A stretch of 64,000 bases of DNA from JAHBXE01 sp044222195. GTDB taxonomy: Bacteria; Planctomycetota; Phycisphaerae; Phycisphaerales; UBA1924. The notes beneath the pieces are model-generated. The model had not been told where the DNA came from. It ran no database searches and saw only the letters and a list, made by a program, of their open reading frames with translations. The position numbers and the translations under genes are program-made. Within the stretch, counting starts at the first letter, position 1, and each line of letters starts with the position of its first letter. The stretch lies in contig JBGANS010000003.1 of NCBI GenBank assembly GCA_044222195.1, positions 248,001 to 312,000 of the forward strand, given 5' to 3'. This document shows positions 1-6,943 of the stretch, in pieces.

Positions 1-1
1 C

Positions 2-385
2 GTCCCCGCTCAACTGAACGCACACATTCGCCGGTGCCTTGAGCCCGATCCCGACCGCCGCTTCCAGGATGCGCGGGAGCTTCGCAGCGCCCTCGCAGAC
101 GCCTTTGCCGAGATCGCCGGACAGCCCGCGCCCCCTCCTCTGGCGCCCTTCTTCTCCGCCAACGATCCGCTCACCCTGCTGAACCAGGCGAGGCAGCATT
201 GTGAGCTCGGCGAGTTCGACCTCGCCCTCAGCCTGTACGACACGATTCTCGCCACCCATCCGGACAACGCCGCGGCACACCACGACCGCGCCGACACGCT
301 CTGGCGGATGGGCAGGCCCGAAGAAGCCCGGCTCGCCATCGAACGAGCCATCCACCTCTCATCAGTGCAAGGAAAGCGGCCGTGA
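2..385 (+). CDS. C-terminal end of a Ser/Thr protein kinase with a TPR tail (5' end outside window)
   Basis: The frame is open from the window edge and ends in TGA at 383-385. Its first residues include RRCLEPDPDRRFQDARELRS, the usual end of a Hanks-type kinase domain (subdomain XI, with the conserved Arg). About 15 residues after a Pro-rich linker come helices with TPR character (A-x8-G-x2-D-A-L, then A-x3-R-A-x-L-W-x-M-G). Kinase-TPR fusions are common in planctomycetes. The catalytic lobes lie upstream and are not visible, so activity cannot be judged. The stop overlaps the next gene (GTGA), so the two are probably co-translated. Confidence 0.75.
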   Translation, partial: VPAQLNAHIRRCLEPDPDRRFQDARELRSALADAFAEIAGQPAPPPLAPFFSANDPLTLLNQARQHCELGEFDLALSLYDTILATHPDNAAAHHDRADTLWRMGRPEEARLAIERAIHLSSVQGKRP

Positions 386-1167
386 ACACCCCCGAGGACC
401 AATGCAATCTCTGGTGCACCGCCGGCAACGCCGCCTGCGAGGCGGGCGACTATGCCTACGCCCTCCAGTGCTACGACAAGGCCGCCGCCGCCGATCCGTC
501 CGACGCCCGCGTCGACTACGAGCGCGCCGTCACTCTTGAAAGAATGGGCCGTGAACTCGAAGCGGAGAAGCTCTATCGCGCCTGTCTCCAGCGCTGGCCC
601 ACCCACGACATGGCGCTCACCAACCTCGGGTCCATCCTCCGCTCCCGCAACCAGTTCGACGAAGCGATCACGCTTCTCTCGCGCGCCGTCGCGGCCAACC
701 CCGCGAGAGAAGAAGCCTGGTTCCACCTGGGCATGTGCCATCGCACCCAGGCGCGCCTCGGCCCCGCCGCCGACGCTCTCGAACGCGCCGTCAAGCTCAA
801 GCCCACCGACGCGACCGACTGGCACTGGCTCGGCGTGGTGATGCAGGATGCCCGGCGCTTCCGCGAAGCGCTGATCTGCTTTGCCGCCGCACGCACCTTC
901 AGTTCGAACGCTTCCGAAATCGCATTCTGCACCCACCGCAGCGGCATGTGCGGCCAGCAGGCCGCGATGGGAACGCCCCGTCCGGACCCGAAAACGTACC
1001 GCCTCAGTCTCCTCGCCTACTTCCAGCCTTCCGACCGCGCGAAGGTCATCAAGGTCATCACTTCCGACTTCGAAGGAGCCATTGAGTTCCTCCGGCCCCA
1101 GGGCGCCGCCGCCGCCGTCGCCGCGGTCGAGCAGGAAATCGCCAGCCTGAAACACGCCATCGCGTAG
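382..1167 (+). CDS. TPR-repeat protein
   Basis: 261 aa, GTG start overlapping the upstream kinase stop by four bases. Tetratricopeptide units run from about residue 5 to 165: AGNAACEAGDYAYALQCYDK, then units containing ERMGRELEAEKLYRACLQRW, LGSILRSRNQFDEAITLLSR and LGMCHRTQARLGPAADALER. The last ~90 residues are not repetitive, contain three Cys, and end in an Ala-rich helix. There is no signal peptide, so it is probably cytoplasmic. Overlap with the kinase suggests a scaffold or partner for that kinase; this is inference. Confidence 0.8.
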   Translation: MNTPEDQCNLWCTAGNAACEAGDYAYALQCYDKAAAADPSDARVDYERAVTLERMGRELEAEKLYRACLQRWPTHDMALTNLGSILRSRNQFDEAITLLSRAVAANPAREEAWFHLGMCHRTQARLGPAADALERAVKLKPTDATDWHWLGVVMQDARRFREALICFAAARTFSSNASEIAFCTHRSGMCGQQAAMGTPRPDPKTYRLSLLAYFQPSDRAKVIKVITSDFEGAIEFLRPQGAAAAVAAVEQEIASLKHAIA

Positions 1168-1189
1168 CGGAGGTCGTGCCTACTCGAGT

Positions 1190-1732
1190 TCAAGCATCAG
1201 CCTGCGGGTGCGTCTTTGCGAACGCCGCCCGTGCTCTCAGCAGCGAGACCTGCAGCGCCGGCTTCAGGTCGCACATCGGGTCCCGGAGCACCGCATCCAC
1301 CAGCTCCCGCGCCAGGGGCGCGGCCGCCGCGGGGCACCGACCCGCGCCCCGAGACACCGCGCTCTCGACGAGCCGACGCGCGGCCCCGAACGCCTCTGCC
1401 TTCGGGCCCTCCCCACGCGGCGCGCCGCCTTCACCATCGTCGGCCACATCGCCCGGTCCAAGCAGCGCATGAGCCAGGAGGGCGAGGCCCGCCCACGCGC
1501 GCACATCGCTCGGCGGCAGTTCGTTCACCCAGTGATGAAGGTCCTGAACCGACTGCAGCGCGCCCCCTGCATACACGCGATGCCGAAGCCCTGTCGAAAG
1601 TGTCCGGATGGCGCCGCCGGTGGTCTCCCGCGCCGTGCGGCACGCGATGAGCAGCTGTGCCGCAAAGTCCGCGTCGTTTCTCTCAGCGGCCGCGGCGAGG
1701 TCCGACGCACGCGTGATCAGGTCGACCGGCAT
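1190..1732 (-). CDS. Hypothetical helical protein
   Basis: 180 aa, Ala/Arg-rich and predicted mostly helical, with two Cys-containing helices (LLIACRTARE and the C-terminal DPMCDLKPALQVSLLRARAA). It has no signal peptide or membrane segment. It converges on the TPR gene with a 22-base gap. A GGGACCTCCC stretch just before the ATG is at most a weak ribosome site. No family recognised. Coding is supported by GC-biased third positions and by the absence of a better frame. Confidence 0.55.
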   Translation of the reverse strand: MPVDLITRASDLAAAAERNDADFAAQLLIACRTARETTGGAIRTLSTGLRHRVYAGGALQSVQDLHHWVNELPPSDVRAWAGLALLAHALLGPGDVADDGEGGAPRGEGPKAEAFGAARRLVESAVSRGAGRCPAAAAPLARELVDAVLRDPMCDLKPALQVSLLRARAAFAKTHPQADA

Positions 1733-1967
1733 GGGAGGTCCCCGTTCCGCAGCTCTGGTGCTCGAGCCGAATCTCGCGGGCCACAGTTCGCCCGACCGTC
1801 GGAGTCTACAGCTCCGCGCCGTGTTCTGTCACTTTCTTTTCGCCAGCGCTGCGCACGCCGCCGCCGTCCGGGCATGAGTCGGTGGCGGCGTGTGCCGCAC
1901 GCGATCCGACCCGGTCGCGGCCCGGCGTGTCGCCGGTGCCGCGGCGGGGTCACCCCGGAGCAATCCC

Positions 1968-2414
1968 ATGTCCACCACGTTCGAATCCCTCATCTCCACG
2001 CTCGACCAGCTCAACGTCCGCCACTTCCCCGACGCGTCCAACAACGCGACCCTCCTCCCGTACCGCACGCCCAATGGCGACCTGCTCGTCGTGGTGCGTG
2101 TGGAATGCGACGGCGAATACATCGCCCTCCACACGCAGATGCCCTCAGAGTGCCCGGACGATGCACGCCTGGGCCGCCTGATCGCCGAGCAGAACTTCGG
2201 CGTCCGCCTGGTCCAGCTCGGCGCTCGCAACGGGATCGTGTCCGCCAGCACCGGCGTCTGGCTCATGGACACCAAAGCCACGCCCAAGATGCTCGGCCGC
2301 TACCTCGACAACTTCGTCAGCGTCGCCTCCCGCGCGTTCGCCGAGATCCGCAACGCCGCCAGCGGCAAGGGCTCGTTCTCCACCGCCCTGACGGAGCCCG
2401 CCAAGGCGGCGTGA
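1968..2414 (+). CDS. YbjN-domain-like protein
   Basis: 148 aa from ATG 1968; the frame is open 26 codons further upstream but that part is low-complexity. The pattern is that of the YbjN / type III chaperone-like fold: an N-terminal helix (STTFESLISTLDQLNVRHF), then strands (LVVVRVECDGEYIALHTQMP), a middle helix (DDARLGRLIAEQNFGVRLVQ), further strands, and a long C-terminal helix with a Ser/Ala-rich tail. YbjN-like proteins are small and cytosolic, of uncertain function. The gene stands alone, with about 200 bases on either side. Confidence 0.6.
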   Translation: MSTTFESLISTLDQLNVRHFPDASNNATLLPYRTPNGDLLVVVRVECDGEYIALHTQMPSECPDDARLGRLIAEQNFGVRLVQLGARNGIVSASTGVWLMDTKATPKMLGRYLDNFVSVASRAFAEIRNAASGKGSFSTALTEPAKAA

Positions 2415-2610
2415 GTCCGGCACAGTCCACTGAACGAGGGGAGGGGGCCGTCAGCCCCCTCCCCGTTCCTGCGCGCTCGGTCCGCGAACCGTTCCCCTCC
2501 TAACCCTCTCCAACGTCCGAAAAGTCTCCGGCCCGCCCTCAACTCGCTCTCCCATCGGCTCGACCTACTCGTGGGGTGACGCCGCGCGCGGTTCGCCCCA
2601 GGGGGACCCC

Positions 2611-3543
2611 ATGGCCGCCAAGGACAAGAAAATCAACGAACTCCCCGGCATCACCCAGGCCGCCGTCATGGGCCTGAGCCGCTCCGGCATCGTCACGCTC
2701 AACGACCTGGTCTCCGCCGAGTTCGACAAGGTCGCCTATCTCCTCGAGGACTACAACGAAGCGACGCGCCTGGTCACCGAAGCCCGCCGTATCGTCGAGT
2801 TCCAGCAGTCCAAGCGCTCACGCAACAACAACGCGAACAACCACGCACAGCCCCCGTCTCAACCGCCGCCGGAAATCCCGGCGCCCCTGGCTCAGAAAGT
2901 CGTTGAGTCCAACCAGCCCGATCCGCGCCAGCCCGAGTCGCGGGACCCGCGGATGAGCGATCCGCGCCTCAACGACCCCACGCGCTTTGCCCGTCCTCAG
3001 CTTCTCCGCATCCCGGCGCCGCCGCCCACCGACACACCTCTCCAGCACGCCATGGCCATCGCCACCCGCGGCCTCAATCTCTCCGACACCGCCAACGATG
3101 AGTCCCGCGCCATTCTCGCCAAGCGACTGTCCGTGGCCGGCCTGCTGCTCCGCTACGGCGCTTCCGGCGCCGACGTCATCGCCGCGCTCATCCTGGAGCC
3201 CGCCGAGTCCGGCGTCATCAGCGCCGACGAAGTCGCCTCGCGGTTTGGCCCCAAGGTCGAGCGCACGCTCGAAGAGTGCGCGAGCCTCCGCGCCGTCCCC
3301 ATGCTTCCCTCCGGCAAGCTCCCGCGCTACTACCTCGACATGGCCCGCGCAGCGCCGCTCTCGGCCCGGCGCGTCTGCGCGGCGTTCCTCCCTTATCTGA
3401 CCGAAGGCAGCTTCGGTGGTGGGGGGGTTTCCGCCTCGGCGTACGCACGTCTTCTCTGCGAAGCCCTCGAAGCCGGTGGCCACGATGAGCTCATCGCCGC
3501 TTGCCGCAACGCCATGAGCCCCGGCGCCCGCGCCGCAGCGTGA
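2611..3543 (+). CDS. HhH-domain protein with a degenerate RelA/SpoT-type HD domain
   Basis: 310 aa, with AGGGGG about 6 bases before the ATG. Residues 5-65 form a helix-hairpin-helix-like module (NELPGITQAAVMGLSRSGIV, TLNDLVSAEFDKVAYLLEDY). A Pro/Asn/Gln-rich linker follows (~70-135). Residues ~145-260 resemble the HD domain of (p)ppGpp hydrolases/synthetases (LSVAGLLLRYGASGADVIAA, SADEVASRFGPKVERTLEEC). The metal-binding His and the His-Asp pair are absent: the HD position reads LEP. A nucleotide-binding or scaffolding role is more likely than catalysis. The family call is from motif memory only. Confidence 0.6.
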   Translation: MAAKDKKINELPGITQAAVMGLSRSGIVTLNDLVSAEFDKVAYLLEDYNEATRLVTEARRIVEFQQSKRSRNNNANNHAQPPSQPPPEIPAPLAQKVVESNQPDPRQPESRDPRMSDPRLNDPTRFARPQLLRIPAPPPTDTPLQHAMAIATRGLNLSDTANDESRAILAKRLSVAGLLLRYGASGADVIAALILEPAESGVISADEVASRFGPKVERTLEECASLRAVPMLPSGKLPRYYLDMARAAPLSARRVCAAFLPYLTEGSFGGGGVSASAYARLLCEALEAGGHDELIAACRNAMSPGARAAA

Positions 3544-3680
3544 GCGAAAGGCGCTCGCCTTCGCACCGTGGAAAGTCCCGGCGAAGCCGCGCTCAGGCCG
3601 CGCCGAACCCTCGATTTCGCGTTGCAACTCCAGGGAAAACTCTGTAAACTCCGCCCTTCGTTCCACACGAGGAGTCTCCG

Positions 3681-6600
3681 ATGAGGCGGATGCGCGCAAC
3701 CTGTTTGACGGGTCTGGTCGCGGTGATCGTGGCGACGGCGACAGCGGTCGCCCGTCCTCCGACCGATCAGTCGTTCACGTACCAGGGCCAGGTGAAGTCG
3801 GCGGGCGTGCCCTTGAACGGCTCGGCGGACTTCATCTTCACGCTGTACGACGCCGCCAGCGGCGGCGCCCAGGTCGGCAACACGCTCATCGTTTTCAACG
3901 CCAACCTGGCAAACGGCCTCTTCACCGTCGACCTCGACTTCGGGCCGGGCTCGTTCAACGGCGATGGGCGCTGGCTCGAAGTCAAGCTTCGCGCGCCGGC
4001 GGGCGGCGGGAGCTACACCACCCTGCTGCCGCGGCAGCCGATCCTGCCAACGCCGTACGCGCTGTTCGCGCTCAACGGGGGCGGCACCGGCCCGACCGGG
4101 GCCACCGGTGCGACCGGAGCAGCAGGCGCGACCGGCGTGGCAGGGGCCGCGGGTGCGGCAGGCGCAACCGGCGCGGCGGGATCGCCGGGTCCCACGGGCC
4201 CAGCGGGTGCCGATGGCGCCGCGGGGGCCCCGGGCCCCACGGGCCCCGCAGGACCGACGGGCCCTCAGGGCCCCACGGGCACATCCGGGCCCGAGGTCGC
4301 GGCGCACTACGTAGAAACGAACACGATGCCTGCGCTCACGCCATTTGTGTACAACTTTGTGCCGTTCCCGACTGCGCCGATCATGAACGTCGGGGGATTC
4401 ACGGTGGGCGGTGCCGGCAACACCCGCATCAATATTCCTACGGGTGGCACGTACCAGGTCAATCTGTCCGGGTTCTTCATTTCATCGGTGGGGGAGAGTT
4501 CCCTGGCCTACCGCGTCAACGGCGGCACGACCGTGGTGCTGGCGACGACGCCCAACTTTGGACCCTACATCCAACTGTCGACGGCGGTGGTATTGCGTTT
4601 GAATGCCGGTGACTACATCGAGATGGGTGTTCGGATCAGCAACGGCGCCCCAAACCAGTCGCTGAGTCAGGCCCGATTGAGCCTGGCCTTGGTAACGACG
4701 GGGCCACAGGGCCCGGCGGGCGCCCAAGGCGCCGTCGGGCCGACGGGCCCAGCCGGTTCAGCGGGTCCGTCGGGGGCGACTGGCGAAGCCGGCCCTGTTG
4801 GAGCGACAGGCGCGCCGGGGCCGGCAGGACCGACCGGGCCCCAAGGTCCCGCGGGCGCGAACGGAGCCGCAGGGCCAACAGGCGCGACGGGTGTCAACGG
4901 CAACGATGGCGCGACCGGGCCCGCCGGAGCACCCGGTGTGCAAGGCGCGACCGGAGGCACCGGCGCCGCCGGACCCCAAGGTCCGACCGGCGCTGATGGC
5001 GCGACCGGTTCCACCGGAGCGCAAGGCCCGGCCGGACCCACTGGCGCGGCGGGCGTCAACGGAAACGACGGCGCGACCGGGCCGGCCGGAGCCGCTGGTG
5101 CGCAGGGCCCGACCGGAGCCGCTGGGGCTGCCGGACCGCAGGGCGCGACGGGCCCTCAAGGCCCTGTCGGCGCGACAGGCTCGCCAGGGCTACCGGGCCT
5201 GACCGGCGCTGATGGTGCGACCGGTTCCACCGGAGCGCAAGGCCCGGCCGGACCCACCGGCGCGGCGGGCGTCAACGGCAACGACGGCGCGACCGGCCCG
5301 GCCGGCGCTGCCGGTGCGCAGGGCGCGACCGGAGCCACCGGCGCCGAAGGACCACAAGGTGCAACGGGGCCATCCGGCGCCGATGGAAGTAATGGAAGCG
5401 CGGGGCCAACGGGCGCAGCGGGTCCTGCCGGTGCCACGGGCGCACCGGGGGCGCAGGGCCCGACGGGCGCGGACGGTGCGATCGGCCCCACCGGCAACCA
5501 AGGGCCCGCAGGAGCGCCCGGCAGCCCCGGCGCTCCGGGCCCGACCGGGAGCAACGGCGCCCCGGGCGCGGCCGGCCCCACAGGCCCAGCGGGGCCGACG
5601 GGCGATCCCGGCCCCGCGGGAACTCAGGGCCCCACAGGAGCGCAGGGAGCCACCGGCGCTTCAGGGCCCGAACTCATCGCCGTGGCCTCGTACGTCTCCG
5701 GCGTGACCATGGGCACTTCGGCCGTGGCGATCCCCTTTACCGTCGAGTCGTACAACTCCGGCGGCGCCTCGTTCCACAGCAACGTGTCGAACACCTCGCG
5801 ATTCACCGCGACGACGGCCGGTCGCTATCAGGTCAACGCCGTCGCCACGTGGGCCGGCCACGGCGGTTCGGGCCTGCGGCGGCTGGATCTCCGCATCAAC
5901 GGCGCCACCACGCAACTCGGCGCGCTGGTCAACGCGACGGGCACATCCGGCGCGGTCAACATCATCGGCAACGCGTCGTGGATCGTTCCGCTCGCGGCGA
6001 GCGACTACGTCGAGGTCATCACCACGGCGCCCTCGGGCGCGGTCGGCACGCTCGCCACCGCCGATGTATCCGTCGCGCTCCTGGCCGTCGGCCAACAGGG
6101 CGCGGCGGGCCCGACAGGCCCCGCGGGTACTCAGGGTTTGACCGGCGCCACCGGCTCGCAGGGTGTCGCCGGCGCCACCGGCCCCACCGGCAGCGCGGGC
6201 TCCGCCGGGCCATCGGGCCCCTCGGGCGCGGTCGGTCCAACGGGCCCCGCCGGTCCGACAGGACCGCAAGGCCCCACCGGCTCGGGTGGCGGCACCGCCA
6301 GCGGCGGCGACATCTCCGGCACCATGCCCATCCTCACCATCAACAACGATGCCGTGACCCCCGCCAAGATTCCTGACCGCACACGGACAGTGATTGTCCC
6401 CTCCGGGTCGTTTACCTACGACAGCGGCTCCATCGGCGCGGGCAACTTGAGCGCCGCGACACAGGTCAACGGCGCACGCTCGCAGTACCTCGTCGGCGGA
6501 ATACTGCGTGACTGCTGCCAGGATGCCGCCTCGGCCATCGTCGTCATCCCGAACGACTACGTCGTCGGCCAGGCCCTCCCGAACCTCACTCTCTATTACT

Positions 6601-6929
6601 CCGCCAACGGAGCCGGAAACAACAAGGTCTGGCTCTCGGTCGCGGTGCGGCTCGCGGCGGATGTCAACGCCAGCACGGTGCCCAACATCGTGCGGGCCGT
6701 GGTCCGACAAAACGCCTCGGGCGCCGGCCAGGTCGAATCGCCCAACCCCGCGACGGGCGCCTTCACCTCGGTCGCCGTGTCGCTGGCCAACGGCTCACCG
6801 GCGCTGAGCCTGAACCCCGGTGATGTCATCGCCATCACGATCTCGCGCGATGGCCCCAACGGCGATGACCCGTGCACGAGTGATGTCGTGCTCCACGGCG
6901 TCGGGTTCACCTACACGGCGGATCAATAA
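3681..6929 (+). CDS. Secreted collagen-like protein with interleaved beta-sandwich domains
   Basis: 1082 aa; GAGGAG ribosome site ahead of ATG 3681 and an N-terminal signal peptide (MRRMRATCLTGLVAVIVATA). Residues ~27-135 are a beta-rich module ending in LPRQPILPTPYALFAL, a type often found ahead of fibre stalks. Three collagen-like Gly-X-Thr/Ala/Pro blocks (about 137-215, 345-670, 805-875) alternate with two C1q/BclA-like beta-sandwiches (about 216-340, 672-800, each with ...GTYQVNLSG / GRYQVNAVA). The C-terminal ~200 residues start with GGDISGTMPILTINNDAVTP, a fibre-like junction, and contain a CC pair. Probably a trimeric surface fibre. Only 14 bases separate it from the next exported repeat protein. 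Confidence 0.85.
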   Translation: MRRMRATCLTGLVAVIVATATAVARPPTDQSFTYQGQVKSAGVPLNGSADFIFTLYDAASGGAQVGNTLIVFNANLANGLFTVDLDFGPGSFNGDGRWLEVKLRAPAGGGSYTTLLPRQPILPTPYALFALNGGGTGPTGATGATGAAGATGVAGAAGAAGATGAAGSPGPTGPAGADGAAGAPGPTGPAGPTGPQGPTGTSGPEVAAHYVETNTMPALTPFVYNFVPFPTAPIMNVGGFTVGGAGNTRINIPTGGTYQVNLSGFFISSVGESSLAYRVNGGTTVVLATTPNFGPYIQLSTAVVLRLNAGDYIEMGVRISNGAPNQSLSQARLSLALVTTGPQGPAGAQGAVGPTGPAGSAGPSGATGEAGPVGATGAPGPAGPTGPQGPAGANGAAGPTGATGVNGNDGATGPAGAPGVQGATGGTGAAGPQGPTGADGATGSTGAQGPAGPTGAAGVNGNDGATGPAGAAGAQGPTGAAGAAGPQGATGPQGPVGATGSPGLPGLTGADGATGSTGAQGPAGPTGAAGVNGNDGATGPAGAAGAQGATGATGAEGPQGATGPSGADGSNGSAGPTGAAGPAGATGAPGAQGPTGADGAIGPTGNQGPAGAPGSPGAPGPTGSNGAPGAAGPTGPAGPTGDPGPAGTQGPTGAQGATGASGPELIAVASYVSGVTMGTSAVAIPFTVESYNSGGASFHSNVSNTSRFTATTAGRYQVNAVATWAGHGGSGLRRLDLRINGATTQLGALVNATGTSGAVNIIGNASWIVPLAASDYVEVITTAPSGAVGTLATADVSVALLAVGQQGAAGPTGPAGTQGLTGATGSQGVAGATGPTGSAGSAGPSGPSGAVGPTGPAGPTGPQGPTGSGGGTASGGDISGTMPILTINNDAVTPAKIPDRTRTVIVPSGSFTYDSGSIGAGNLSAATQVNGARSQYLVGGILRDCCQDAASAIVVIPNDYVVGQALPNLTLYYSANGAGNNKVWLSVAVRLAADVNASTVPNIVRAVVRQNASGAGQVESPNPATGAFTSVAVSLANGSPALSLNPGDVIAITISRDGPNGDDPCTSDVVLHGVGFTYTADQ
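4989..5325 (+). repeat. Internal duplication in the collagen-like gene
   Basis: Two ~120-base segments beginning at 4989 and 5205 (offset 216 bases, 72 codons) are nearly identical, both opening GGCGCTGATGG and encoding GADGATGSTGAQGPAGPTGA followed by AGVNGNDGATGPAGAAGAQG. A related, more diverged copy begins near 4888. This indicates in-frame expansion of the collagen block. Confidence 0.8.
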
Positions 6930-6943
6930 ACAGGAGCACGCCC

